Below, piece after piece: positions 36,536 to 45,506 of a stretch of DNA of 64,000 nt. The DNA lies in assembly GCF_003635165.1 (NCBI RefSeq), contig NZ_ML058619.1, positions 248,001-312,000 of the forward strand, written 5' to 3'. Position numbers and translations under genes: made by a program. How positions within the stretch are numbered: the first letter of the stretch is position 1; each line of letters starts with the position of its first letter. The DNA comes from Burkholderia sp. Nafp2/4-1b (GTDB taxonomy: Bacteria; Pseudomonadota; Gammaproteobacteria; Burkholderiales; Burkholderiaceae). The notes under the pieces were generated by a model. It ran no database searches. It was not told the origin of the DNA and was given only the letters and a program-made list of their open reading frames with translations.

Positions 36536-37465
36536 ATGAAAATCGGACTCCTGAATTGCGGCGGCACGATCACGGAAGACTATCAGCCTGACGGCAAGAT
36601 AAAGCGCCTATTGGCTCGCGATCTGATCGCATTGAGCGGGCAAGCAGACTGGATCGGGCATGACATCGATCCTGTCGACAGCTGCGACCTGACGTTCGCG
36701 TCGCTATGCCGGGCGCGTGACGTCATGCGGCAGGATCGAGAGAGCGACGCTTTTGTCATCTGCTGCGGCACCGACGCCATGGAAGATGTCGCCTATGCCG
36801 CCGCCCTGCTGTTCGATCGTGACCGACCGGTCGTGTTGACCGGCGCGGCGATCCCCGGCGGCAATGCCAATGCCGATGGTCCGCGCAATCTGGCGGATTC
36901 CTCGAATCTCGCACGGGTCATGCCGAAGGGCACGAGCGCCCTCGTCGCCTTCGCGGGACGGATTTTCGATCCGGTCTCGATCGTCAAGATATGGCCGCAG
37001 GCCATTCAGCCGTTCGGACCGGAAACAGCGATCCGCGGCTCGATAGACGCCGATATCGTCACGCTGTCAGGATCGGGACTCGTTGGCGAGGGTTACGCCG
37101 AACTTGATGTATCCGATCTCGGTGCCCGCGTTGCGATCGTCATGGAGACCTTCGGGTTACTCGTCGGCTTCCCGGATATCTCCGAACTCGACGGCATCGT
37201 CGTGGCAGGCAAGGGCGCAGGCGGTTTGTCCGCGCAGTCGCAGATACTTCTGAGCGAAGCCGCACGGCGCATCCCGGTGGTGCTGTCGACGCGCTGCCCT
37301 CACGGCTTCCAGGTCAATCCAGCCGTAACCAAATATGCCTATGATCACGCCCATGAGCTCGGGTTGATCACGGCGGGCTATGACGGTCTGAATGCATCGA
37401 AGGCACGCATTCGGCTCATAGCCGAGTTGGGTCGCGCAAATCGCAGCGACAAGGCAGGGCGCTGA
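36536..37465 (+). CDS. Asparaginase-family amidohydrolase
   Basis: This 309-aa protein has the type I/II asparaginase signatures NCGGTITEDYQPDG with the nucleophilic threonine, CGTDAMED with the second Thr/Asp pair, and the conserved lysine in SIVKIWPQ. It should cleave the side-chain amide of asparagine, glutamine or a related compound. It is 12 bases downstream of the PLP enzyme and probably acts in the same pathway. No signal peptide is visible, so it is cytoplasmic. Confidence 0.88.
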   Translation: MKIGLLNCGGTITEDYQPDGKIKRLLARDLIALSGQADWIGHDIDPVDSCDLTFASLCRARDVMRQDRESDAFVICCGTDAMEDVAYAAALLFDRDRPVVLTGAAIPGGNANADGPRNLADSSNLARVMPKGTSALVAFAGRIFDPVSIVKIWPQAIQPFGPETAIRGSIDADIVTLSGSGLVGEGYAELDVSDLGARVAIVMETFGLLVGFPDISELDGIVVAGKGAGGLSAQSQILLSEAARRIPVVLSTRCPHGFQVNPAVTKYAYDHAHELGLITAGYDGLNASKARIRLIAELGRANRSDKAGR

Positions 37466-37568
37466 TCGGCGCCTCGTCCCCTTCCGGCCCGTTTGAGCAT
37501 CTTTCTCTGTCGATCACGGTCGCGATCGCGATGCCCCGCTTGCAGCGCCCTCATGCCGAGCGCACAAG

Positions 37569-37593
37569 GAAAAACGCCGCCCAAGGGGGCGGC
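37569..37593 (-). terminator. Intrinsic terminator of the binding-protein gene
   Basis: Read on the minus strand, GCCGCCC, a four-base loop (CCTT) and GGGCGGC are followed by GTTTTTCC. This lies about 85 bases downstream of the LivJ-type gene (stop at 37677) and also separates it from the convergent asparaginase operon. Confidence 0.85.
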
Positions 37594-37676
37594 GGCCATT
37601 CCAGGATTTCAGCAAAAATCCACTCGATCGCGTGCGGGCGCGGGACTTCTCGGCTCCCGCGCCAGCCTCGCTTCCA

Positions 37677-38822
37677 TTACATTTTCTCGACCTGGATCAG
37701 CGTCCGCTTCCCCTTCACATACTTGTAGAGTGAGATGGAGCTGTCCTTCAGGTCGCCGTGCTCGTCGAACCGGATATTGCCAATCAGGGTGTTGAGATTC
37801 GTCGAGGGCATGGCGGACAGGATACCGGCGCGCGTGATCGAGTTCGAGCGTTTCATGGCATCGACGATCACGTAGACGGCGCTGTACGCAACCGGCGAGT
37901 AGACCACCGGATCGTGACCGTACGCCGCCTTCAGTTCCTTGCCGAACTCGGCGCTGCCGGCCATTGCAGCCAGGTCGCCGCCCGCGACCGAGCACACCAG
38001 GTTGTCGGCGGCGCTGCCGGCGAGCCTGGCCAGGTCGGTGGTGCAGACACCATCACCTGCCAGAATCCTGGCGGAGACTGCAAGCTGCATGGCCTGCTTG
38101 GCGAACGGGCCGCCGGTGGCGTCCTCGCCGCCATACATGATGGCGTCGGGGCGTTCGGCCTTGATCTTGGTCAGGATGGCCTTGAAGTCGGTCGCCTTGT
38201 CGTTCGTCGCGTCGCGCGACAGCACCTGGATGCCCGCGGCCTTGGCAGTCTTCTCGAACTGGTCCGCCAGGCCTTGCCCGTATGCCGTGGCGTCGTCGAC
38301 GATGGCGACCGTCTTGACCTTCTGGCTTTGAGCGTACTTGGCCAGCGCGGGGCCCTGCTGCGCGTCGGTGCCGATCACGCGGAAGGCGGTCTTGTAGCCT
38401 TGCAGCGTGTACTGCGGATTCGTCGAGCCCGGGGTGATCTGGGTGACGCCGTTGTCGCGGTAGATCTTGGACGCCGGAATCGACACGCCGGAGTTCAGGT
38501 GGCCGATCACGGCCACGACGCCGTCGTCGGCCAGCTTCTGCGCGACGTTCGTACCAATCCGGGGATCGGCCTGGTCATCCAGCGATTCGACTTCCAGGAC
38601 GACCTTCTGGCCACCGATGACCAGATTGCCGGCCTTGTTGATTTGCTGGACGGCGAGCTTGGCGCCGTCGGCCGCATCCTGGCCCATGTGTGCAATGTTG
38701 CCGGTCAGCGGTTCGGCGCTGCCGATCTTCACGATCACGTCGGCGAGAGCGGCTTGACCGCAGGCCATCGCGATGCAGGCGAGAGGCAGCGCGGCGTTGC
38801 TGGGTTTGAGTTGAAATTTCAT
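37677..38822 (-). CDS. Branched-chain-amino-acid-type ABC substrate-binding protein (LivJ-like)
   Basis: This 381-aa periplasmic protein has a signal peptide (LPLACIAMACGQAALA, cleavage before DVIVKIGSAEP) and the type 1 binding-protein fold, with GSAEPLTGNIAHMGQDAADGA and PGSTNPQYTLQGYKTAFR. It captures a branched-chain amino acid, amide or other small amino acid for an ABC importer. No permease or ATPase gene is nearby, so it is an orphan that may share a Liv transporter encoded elsewhere. It faces the amino-acid operon, which could process its ligand. Confidence 0.9.
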   Translation of the reverse strand: MKFQLKPSNAALPLACIAMACGQAALADVIVKIGSAEPLTGNIAHMGQDAADGAKLAVQQINKAGNLVIGGQKVVLEVESLDDQADPRIGTNVAQKLADDGVVAVIGHLNSGVSIPASKIYRDNGVTQITPGSTNPQYTLQGYKTAFRVIGTDAQQGPALAKYAQSQKVKTVAIVDDATAYGQGLADQFEKTAKAAGIQVLSRDATNDKATDFKAILTKIKAERPDAIMYGGEDATGGPFAKQAMQLAVSARILAGDGVCTTDLARLAGSAADNLVCSVAGGDLAAMAGSAEFGKELKAAYGHDPVVYSPVAYSAVYVIVDAMKRSNSITRAGILSAMPSTNLNTLIGNIRFDEHGDLKDSSISLYKYVKGKRTLIQVEKM

Positions 38823-39031
38823 ATGTTCGAGCCTCTTGTTGAGCTGGGTTGCTGTTGAAAAACGCGGACGGCGTCTCCTGTCGACGTTATGGACGTTGGC
38901 GATATTTCGAAGGCAGTTATTCGTCAGAGCAGCCCATCAACCGAGGAAGCGGATAACCCGGTTCGCAGTCCTTAGCGTGGCAATTGGCACACTGAGGTTG
39001 TCGGGGTCCTCGTGCTCCATCAGGACCTCGG

Positions 39032-39052
39032 TTCTAGAAAGATTATCTAGAA
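39032..39052. promoter_or_regulatory. 21-bp perfect inverted repeat between livJ-like gene and acnB
   Basis: TTCTAGA, seven bases (AAGATTA) and TCTAGAA form a perfect palindrome in an A/T-rich patch. It lies about 210 bases upstream of the livJ-type start and about 345 upstream of acnB, nearer the former. It is a good operator candidate for an unknown regulator. Confidence 0.5.
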
Positions 39053-39255
39053 TTAAATAAAATGTATTGTAGGGGTAAACGCGTAGTATCGACCCGACTT
39101 TCGACCACGGCCGAACCGGCGATTCCGCGCTCAAACCGCATGGCCTCGCCTCGCCTCCGCATGCTTCCCGCGATTCCCGCCCACCCTTGCCCAACGACAC
39201 GCCGGCTCGGCCAACGCGAGACGAGCTACCATCCACTGCATTCGTAACGCCCAAC

Positions 39256-39267
39256 TCTTATATAAGA
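39256..39267. promoter_or_regulatory. TCTTATATAAGA palindrome upstream of acnB
   Basis: A perfect 12-bp palindrome sits 11 bases before the -35 box of acnB, followed at once by a partial repeat (ACATAAGACAT). It resembles the short A/T-rich palindromes bound by GntR-family repressors of TCA-cycle genes; that identification is an inference. Confidence 0.55.
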
Positions 39268-39277
39268 CATAAGACAT

Positions 39278-39306
39278 TTGACGCCTGACCATATTGCGAC
39301 TAGAAT
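39278..39306 (+). promoter_or_regulatory. Sigma-70 promoter of acnB
   Basis: TTGACG (39278-39283), a 17-base spacer and TAGAAT (39301-39306) each match five of six consensus positions. The predicted start is about 85 bases upstream of the acnB ATG. The palindrome TCTTATATAAGA just upstream could allow repression or activation. Confidence 0.8.
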
Positions 39307-39397
39307 CCCGCTCAAGCAGTGAAGCAGTGTCCGGAACAGCAGCCTCGGCGTGCCTGGAAAGCCCTTCCCCTGAAACGCAATCTCAGCAGGTCCCCCC

Positions 39398-41983
39398 ATG
39401 CTTGAAAACTTTCGTGCTCACGTGGCCGCCCGCGCCGCGCTCGGTATCCCTCCCCTGCCGCTGACGGCTCAGCAAACCGCCGAACTGGTGGAACTGCTGG
39501 CGAACCCGCCCGCCGGCGAAGAGCAGACGCTGCTCGAGCTGATCACCCACCGCGTCCCGGCCGGCGTCGACGAAGCCGCTCGCGTGAAGGCCGGCTTCCT
39601 GGCCGCCGTCGCGAAGGGCGAGACGGCCTGCCCGCTGATCTCGCGCGAACGCGCGACCGAACTCCTCGGCACGATGCTCGGCGGCTACAACATCCAGCCG
39701 CTGATCGAGCTGCTCTCCGACGACGCAGTCGCGGCCGTCGCCGCCGACGCGCTGAAGAAAACCCTGCTGATGTTCGACCAGTTCCATGACGTGAAGGAAC
39801 TCGCCGACAAGGGCAACGCACACGCGAAGGCCGTGCTGCAGAGCTGGGCCGACGCCGAGTGGTTCACGAGCCGCCCGGAAGTGCCGGAAAGCCTGACCAT
39901 CACCGTGTTCAAGGTCACGGGCGAAACCAACACCGACGACCTGTCGCCGGCACCGGACGCCACCACCCGCCCGGACATCCCGATGCACGCGCTGGCGATG
40001 CTGAAGAACGCACGCCCCGGCATCACGCCGGAAGAAGACGGCAAGCGCGGCCCGGTCAAGTTCATCGAGTCGCTGAAGGAAAAGGGTCACCTGGTCGCGT
40101 ACGTGGGCGACGTGGTCGGCACCGGCTCCTCGCGCAAGTCGGCCACCAACTCGGTGCTGTGGTTCACCGGCGAAGACATCCCGTTCGTCCCGAACAAGCG
40201 CTTCGGCGGCGTGTGCCTCGGCGGCAAGATCGCCCCGATCTTCTACAACACGATGGAAGATGCCGGCGCGCTGCCGATCGAGCTCGACGTGTCGCAGATG
40301 GAAATGGGCGACGTGGTCGAACTGCGCCCGTACGAAGGCAAGGCGCTGAAGGACGGCAAGGTCATCGCCGAATTCCAGGTGAAGTCCGACGTGCTGTTCG
40401 ACGAAGTGCGCGCCGGCGGCCGCATTCCGCTGATCATCGGCCGCGGCCTGACCGCGAAGGCGCGTGAAGCGCTGGGCCTCGCACCGTCGACGCTGTTCCG
40501 CCTGCCGCATCAGCCGGCCGACAGCGGCAAGGGTTTCTCGCTCGCGCAGAAGATGGTCGGCCGCGCGTGCGGTCTGCCGGAAGGCCAGGGCGTGCGCCCG
40601 GGCACGTACTGCGAACCGAAGATGACCTCGGTCGGCTCGCAGGACACCACGGGCCCGATGACCCGCGACGAACTGAAGGACCTGGCGTGCCTCGGCTTCT
40701 CGGCCGACCTCGTGATGCAGTCGTTCTGCCACACCGCCGCTTATCCGAAGCCGGTCGACGTGAAGACGCACCAGACGCTGCCGAACTTCATCAGCACGCG
40801 CGGCGGTATCGCGCTGCGCCCGGGCGACGGCGTGATCCACTCGTGGCTGAACCGCATGCTGCTGCCCGACACCGTCGGCACCGGCGGCGACTCGCACACG
40901 CGCTTCCCGATCGGCATCAGCTTCCCGGCAGGCTCGGGCCTGGTCGCCTTCGCAGCCGCCACCGGCACGATGCCGCTCGACATGCCGGAATCGGTGCTGG
41001 TTCGCTTCAAGGGCAAGATGCAGCCGGGCGTCACGCTGCGTGACCTCGTCAACGCGATTCCGCTGTACGCGATCAAGCAGGGCATGCTGACCGTCGCGAA
41101 GCAAGGCAAGAAGAACATCTTCTCGGGCCGCATCCTCGAGATCGAAGGCCTGCCGGATCTGAAGGTCGAGCAAGCGTTCGAACTGTCGGATGCGTCGGCC
41201 GAGCGTTCGGCTGCCGGTTGCACGGTGCATCTCAACAAGGAACCGATCATCGAGTACCTGAACAGCAACGTCACGCTGCTCAAGTGGATGATCGCGCAGG
41301 GCTATCAGGATCCGCGCAGCCTGCAGCGCCGGATCGCGGCGATGGAGCAGTGGCTGGCCGACCCGCAACTGCTGTTGCCGGATGCCGACGCCGAATACGC
41401 GGCGGTCATCGAGATCGACCTCGCCGACATCCACGAGCCGATCGTCGCATGCCCGAACGACCCGGACGACGTGAAGACGCTGTCGGACGTCGCAGGCGCT
41501 GCGATCGACGAAGTGTTCATCGGCTCGTGCATGACGAACATCGGTCACTTCCGTGCCGCGTCGAAGCTGCTGGAAGGCAAGCGCGACATTCCGGTCAAGC
41601 TGTGGGTCGCGCCGCCGACCAAGATGGACCAGAAGCAGCTGACGGAAGAAGGCCACTACGGCGTGTTCGGCACGGCCGGCGCACGCACCGAAATGCCGGG
41701 CTGCTCGCTGTGCATGGGTAACCAGGCACAGGTGCGCGAAGGCGCGACGGTGATGTCGACGTCGACCCGCAACTTCCCGAACCGCCTGGGCAAGAACACG
41801 AACGTGTATCTCGGCTCGGCGGAACTGGCGGCGATCTGCTCGCGTCTCGGCAAGATCCCGACCAAGGAAGAGTACATGGCCGACATGGGCGTGCTCACCG
41901 CGAACGGCGACAAGATCTACCAGTACATGAACTTCGACCAGATCGAAGACTTCAAGGAAGTCGCCGACACCGTGCAGGTCTAA
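39398..41983 (+). CDS. acnB: Bifunctional aconitate hydratase 2/2-methylisocitrate dehydratase
   Basis: This 861-aa AcnB begins MLENFRAHVAARAALGIPPLPLTAQ, the typical HEAT-like N-terminal domain, followed by the swivel domain and then the three catalytic domains. The [4Fe-4S] ligands are Cys711 (GSCMTNIGHF), Cys769 and Cys772 (GCSLCMGNQ), matching E. coli numbering closely. It interconverts citrate and isocitrate in the TCA cycle, and members can bind mRNA when the cluster is lost. It stands alone with its own strong promoter and a perfect terminator. Confidence 0.97.
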   Translation: MLENFRAHVAARAALGIPPLPLTAQQTAELVELLANPPAGEEQTLLELITHRVPAGVDEAARVKAGFLAAVAKGETACPLISRERATELLGTMLGGYNIQPLIELLSDDAVAAVAADALKKTLLMFDQFHDVKELADKGNAHAKAVLQSWADAEWFTSRPEVPESLTITVFKVTGETNTDDLSPAPDATTRPDIPMHALAMLKNARPGITPEEDGKRGPVKFIESLKEKGHLVAYVGDVVGTGSSRKSATNSVLWFTGEDIPFVPNKRFGGVCLGGKIAPIFYNTMEDAGALPIELDVSQMEMGDVVELRPYEGKALKDGKVIAEFQVKSDVLFDEVRAGGRIPLIIGRGLTAKAREALGLAPSTLFRLPHQPADSGKGFSLAQKMVGRACGLPEGQGVRPGTYCEPKMTSVGSQDTTGPMTRDELKDLACLGFSADLVMQSFCHTAAYPKPVDVKTHQTLPNFISTRGGIALRPGDGVIHSWLNRMLLPDTVGTGGDSHTRFPIGISFPAGSGLVAFAAATGTMPLDMPESVLVRFKGKMQPGVTLRDLVNAIPLYAIKQGMLTVAKQGKKNIFSGRILEIEGLPDLKVEQAFELSDASAERSAAGCTVHLNKEPIIEYLNSNVTLLKWMIAQGYQDPRSLQRRIAAMEQWLADPQLLLPDADAEYAAVIEIDLADIHEPIVACPNDPDDVKTLSDVAGAAIDEVFIGSCMTNIGHFRAASKLLEGKRDIPVKLWVAPPTKMDQKQLTEEGHYGVFGTAGARTEMPGCSLCMGNQAQVREGATVMSTSTRNFPNRLGKNTNVYLGSAELAAICSRLGKIPTKEEYMADMGVLTANGDKIYQYMNFDQIEDFKEVADTVQV

Positions 41984-42033
41984 GCAGGCTGTCGCGCTGC
42001 GGCGGATCGTATCCGTCGTGGCGACACACAATG

Positions 42034-42066
42034 GCGCCGCAGGCTGAATGCCTGCGGCGCTTTTTT
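42034..42066 (+). terminator. Intrinsic terminator of acnB
   Basis: GCGCCGCAGGC, a TGAAT loop and GCCTGCGGCGC form a perfect 11-bp stem followed by six T residues, about 50 bases after the acnB stop. It is the clearest intrinsic terminator in the window. Confidence 0.95.
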
Positions 42067-42102
42067 ATGTCGCCGGCCGCGCGCAACGAGCCGGCTTACG
42101 CA

Positions 42103-43032
42103 TCAAGCCATCTTCCTCAGCCAGTCGAGCAGACTCGACTGCGCACTGCCGGCCGTCACGGGCTCCGGCGTCAACAGACAGTAGTGCGAACCGTCCTCGA
42201 TGAAGCCCATCGGCGCGGCCAGCACACCGCTTTCGAGATCGTCGCGAACGAGATGCCACGGGCCGATCGCGACACCGAGCCCCGCGACGGCCGCCTGGAG
42301 GCTGAAATAGAAATGATCGAACGTCTGCCCGCGCCCGCTTCCGCTTCCCGGCGACTGCCGCGCGGCCGTCGCCCACTCCGTCCATGCGTGCGGGCGTGTG
42401 CGCGTATGCAGTCGCGGCGCACCGCGCTTCAGCGCGTGGCCATTCCGACCGTCGGCAAACCACGTCGCCACTTTGTCGGGCCGGCACACCGGCCCCACCC
42501 TCTCCGCGAACAGTCTCTCCGCGTGATAGCCGGCCGGCCACGCAAAATCGTTGCGCCGGATCGCCATGTCGATGCCGTTGTCGAAGGAGAACGGGCCGCC
42601 CGCCGCCGCGAGATGGATATCGACGCCCGCATGAGTCGCCTGGAAGTCCGGCCAGCGCGGAATCAGCCAGCGCATCAGCAACGTGGGCTCGCACGACAGC
42701 ATCCAGCGCTGCGCACGGGCCGCGTCGGCCCGCAACTCGTTTGCGGCCTGTTTCATCAAATGCAGGCCGTCGTGGACGGCCCGCGCCAGCTTGCGCCCCG
42801 CATCGGTCAGGAACACACGACGGCTGCGCCGCTCGAACAACGCCACACCCAGCTCGTCCTCGAGCAGACGCACCGCGCGACTGACGGCGCCGTGCGTCAG
42901 ATGCAATTCGTCGGCCGCCCGGCTGAAATGCTCATGGCGCGCCGCCGCCTCGAAGCAGCGCAGCGCCATCAACGACGGCATACTGGCACGCATCTCATGT
43001 GAGTCAGGCTCACCATTCTGGTCAGAAATCAT
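42103..43032 (-). CDS. LysR-family regulator (GcvA-like)
   Basis: This 309-aa regulator has an HTH (LRCFEAAARHEHFSRAADEL, then THGAVSRAVRLLEDELG) typical of the GcvA/AmpR branch, and a full effector domain. It is divergent from the LysE-type exporter, with only about 67 bases between them, so it most likely controls that exporter and itself. The N-terminus is uncertain: ATG at 43032 (MISDQ) or a later ATG before MPSLMALRCFEA. Confidence 0.9.
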   Translation of the reverse strand: MISDQNGEPDSHEMRASMPSLMALRCFEAAARHEHFSRAADELHLTHGAVSRAVRLLEDELGVALFERRSRRVFLTDAGRKLARAVHDGLHLMKQAANELRADAARAQRWMLSCEPTLLMRWLIPRWPDFQATHAGVDIHLAAAGGPFSFDNGIDMAIRRNDFAWPAGYHAERLFAERVGPVCRPDKVATWFADGRNGHALKRGAPRLHTRTRPHAWTEWATAARQSPGSGSGRGQTFDHFYFSLQAAVAGLGVAIGPWHLVRDDLESGVLAAPMGFIEDGSHYCLLTPEPVTAGSAQSSLLDWLRKMA

Positions 43033-43099
43033 CGTTTTTCCTGGCGAATCATGGTCCGTAATATTCGCTCATCACGACGAAAATCAAAAGGACGATGCA

Positions 43100-43717
43100 A
43101 TGACCGAATGGATAGTCGTAGTCACCATCACTTTACTGGCCGTCATCAGCCCCGGGCCGGATTTCGCGATGGTCACCCGCAACAGCCTGATGCTGTCGCG
43201 CCGCGCAGGCTTGCTCACCGCGTGCGGAATCGGACTCGGCGTGACGATTCACGTCAGCTACACGCTGCTCGGCGTCGGTCTGCTGGTCCGCCAGTCGCTG
43301 TGGCTCTTCAATGCGGTGAAGCTCGTCGGCGCGCTGTATCTCATCTACCTCGGCGCGAAGATGCTCGCGGCCAAACCCGAGGACGGCCGCCCCGCGACTG
43401 CGGCGGCGCCGCTGTCGGATCTCGCCGCGCTCCGCACCGGCTTTCTGACGAATGCGCTGAATCCGAAAACCACCGTGTTTATCGTCAGCCTGTTCATGCA
43501 GGCGGTCCGCCCCGACACGCCGTTGATCGTGCAGATCGGCTACGGCGCGTTCATCGCGCTGGCCCATGCGGGCTGGTTCAGTCTCGTGGCGCTGTGTTTC
43601 TCCGCCGACGCCGTCCGCGATCGCTTGTTGTCGTTGCGTCACTGGATCGACCGCACGTTCGGCGCACTGCTCGTCGGCTTCGGCGTGATGCTGGCCATTG
43701 CGCGTGGCGGTCGCTGA
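43100..43717 (+). CDS. LysE/RhtB-family amino-acid exporter
   Basis: This 205-aa membrane protein starts MTEWIVVVTITLLAVISPGPDFAMVTRNSL, the RhtB signature, with further hydrophobic segments (LLTACGIGLGVTIHVSYTLL, LVGALYLIYLGAKML, GFLTNALNPKTTVFIVSLF). It probably exports an amino acid or related compound by proton exchange. AAAGGA precedes the ATG at 43100. It is divergent from the adjacent LysR gene, its probable regulator. Confidence 0.92.
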   Translation: MTEWIVVVTITLLAVISPGPDFAMVTRNSLMLSRRAGLLTACGIGLGVTIHVSYTLLGVGLLVRQSLWLFNAVKLVGALYLIYLGAKMLAAKPEDGRPATAAAPLSDLAALRTGFLTNALNPKTTVFIVSLFMQAVRPDTPLIVQIGYGAFIALAHAGWFSLVALCFSADAVRDRLLSLRHWIDRTFGALLVGFGVMLAIARGGR

Positions 43718-43783
43718 GCGATGCGTTGCCGGCCGGCATCGGTCCGGCGGCAACGCCCCGCTCATCCCGTCGCTATCCTTGCT

Positions 43784-45208
43784 TCACCGCATGCACGACG
43801 CCGCGAGCTTGCCGACCGCAATCACCGCCTGCTCGATCTCCGGCGACCACGGGCTGCTGTAGTTCAGCCGGATGAAGTTCCGGTAGTTGTCGGTGATCGA
43901 AAACATGTAGCCGGGCCCGATCGTGATCCCCTGCTCCAGCGCGAGCTGGTACAGCCGCATCGCATCGACCTGCGCCGGCAGCTCGACCCACAGCACGTAG
44001 CCGCCCGCCGGGCTCGAAATGCGCGTGCCCTCCGGAAAGAACCGCGACACCATCGCGCGCATCAGGTTCGCCTGCTGCGCATACGCCTTGCGCAAGCGCC
44101 GCAGGTGATGCTCGTAACCGTCGCGTTCGAGAAATTCGGCGATCGCGAGCTGCGGCAGCGACGGCGTCGCCAGCGTGTTCAGGAACTTCAGCTTCTCGAC
44201 CTGATCGCGATAGCGGCCCGGCAACGCCCAGCCGATCCGGTAAGCCGCCGTCAGGCTCTTCGAGAACGATGCGCAGTGCAGCACGATGCCGTTACGGTCC
44301 TGGGACTTCAGCGTGCTCGGATGCGACTCGCCGAAATACAGTTCGTTATACACACCGTTTTCGATGATCGGCATGTCGACGCGCGTCGCGAATTCCACCA
44401 GTTCCCGCTTGCGCTCGTCGGGCATCTGAAAGCCCAACGGGTTCTGGAAGTTCGGCATCACCATGCATGCGGCGATCGGCTGCGATTTCGCGATCGCGGC
44501 CAACGCCGCGATGTCGATCCCGTATTCCGGATGCGTCGCGACTTCGATCGCCTTCATCCCCATCCGCTCGATCGCGTGCAGCATCGCGTAGAACGTCGGC
44601 GATTCCACCGCGATCGTGTCGCCCGGTTTCGCGACCGCCTGCAGGCACAGGTTCATCGCCTCCGTCGCGCCGACCGTCACGATGATCTCGTTCGGATCGA
44701 CCGACATCCCGTTTTCGAGGTAACGACGCGCGATCTGCCGGATCAGGCGCGGATGGCCGGGCGGCAGCCCGTCGGTCACGCCCCACAGCGCCTTGTCGCG
44801 GCCGGCCGCATACGCGTAGCGGTTCAGCTTCTCGAACGGGAACAGGCTCGGGTCCGGATACGGCGAGCCGAGCGGCACCGCGTCGTCCGTGCCGATCGAG
44901 CGCAGCGTCGACAGCACGAGCCGGCTCATGTCGACCGACGTCGAGATCGCGATCGGCTTCGACGGCCGCAGCTCGCGCACCGGCGCGTGGTTGTCGTCGC
45001 GCCGCAGGTTCACGAAGTAGCCCGACTGCGGGCGGCTTTCCAGCAGCCCGCGGCTTTCGAGCAGCAGGTACGCATGCAGCACGGTCGTGATGCTGATCCG
45101 GTGCTGCTGGCTTGCCTGCCGCACCGACGGAATCCGGTCGCCGTGCCGGTACACGCCCTGGCGGATCAGGCGCTCGATATCGTCCGCGAGTTTTTCGTAG
45201 AGCTTCAT
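43784..45208 (-). CDS. MocR-type (GntR/aminotransferase) PLP-dependent regulator
   Basis: This 474-aa protein combines an N-terminal GntR winged HTH (residues 1-75: KLADDIERLIRQGVYRHGDR, ISITTVLHAYLLLESRGLL) with an aminotransferase fold I domain. The PLP lysine is in CASFSKSLTAAYRIGW. MocR regulators sense PLP or amino acids and usually act on an adjacent gene. Candidate binding repeats lie 250-300 bases upstream at 45425-45506. No intact divergent target gene is visible there, so the target may be lost or the regulator may act on itself. Confidence 0.9.
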   Translation of the reverse strand: MKLYEKLADDIERLIRQGVYRHGDRIPSVRQASQQHRISITTVLHAYLLLESRGLLESRPQSGYFVNLRRDDNHAPVRELRPSKPIAISTSVDMSRLVLSTLRSIGTDDAVPLGSPYPDPSLFPFEKLNRYAYAAGRDKALWGVTDGLPPGHPRLIRQIARRYLENGMSVDPNEIIVTVGATEAMNLCLQAVAKPGDTIAVESPTFYAMLHAIERMGMKAIEVATHPEYGIDIAALAAIAKSQPIAACMVMPNFQNPLGFQMPDERKRELVEFATRVDMPIIENGVYNELYFGESHPSTLKSQDRNGIVLHCASFSKSLTAAYRIGWALPGRYRDQVEKLKFLNTLATPSLPQLAIAEFLERDGYEHHLRRLRKAYAQQANLMRAMVSRFFPEGTRISSPAGGYVLWVELPAQVDAMRLYQLALEQGITIGPGYMFSITDNYRNFIRLNYSSPWSPEIEQAVIAVGKLAASCMR

Positions 45209-45424
45209 CGCGCGCTCCCTGCCGGCCTGCGCATGCGCGCCGCCGCCCCGTGCGCGTCCGATGCGCGCGTGGTCTGCCCGCAGACCGGGCTGTCGTATCG
45301 CCTGATTGCTCCCTCCGGTTTTGCCTTTTCCATCGCAGTGGCTCGCTTATAAAGATGCGCCGAGAGGCCCGTGATGACTGGGCCGGCGGCACTGTGCACT
45401 TGATGGATGGAGCTTATAAGCAGA

Positions 45425-45506
45425 ACAGTTCGAGAAGGGTACACACATCGGAGACGCCCGAAAGAGTACAGTTCGGCGCCGATTCGCGAGTTTCGACGAA
45501 CTGTAC
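45425..45506. promoter_or_regulatory. Three copies of ACAGTTCG upstream of the MocR gene
   Basis: ACAGTTCG occurs directly at 45425-45432 and 45468-45475 and inverted (CGAACTGT) at 45497-45504. The last two extend to GTACAGTTCG/CGAACTGTAC with a 21-base spacer. Direct plus inverted repeats are typical of MocR binding sites. Two CTTATAA boxes (near 45347 and 45414) flank the region and may be promoter elements. Confidence 0.6.

Noticed and set aside
39383..42031. Long open frame antisense to acnB
   Set aside because: Reflects high third-position GC of acnB; no domain or ribosome-binding site.
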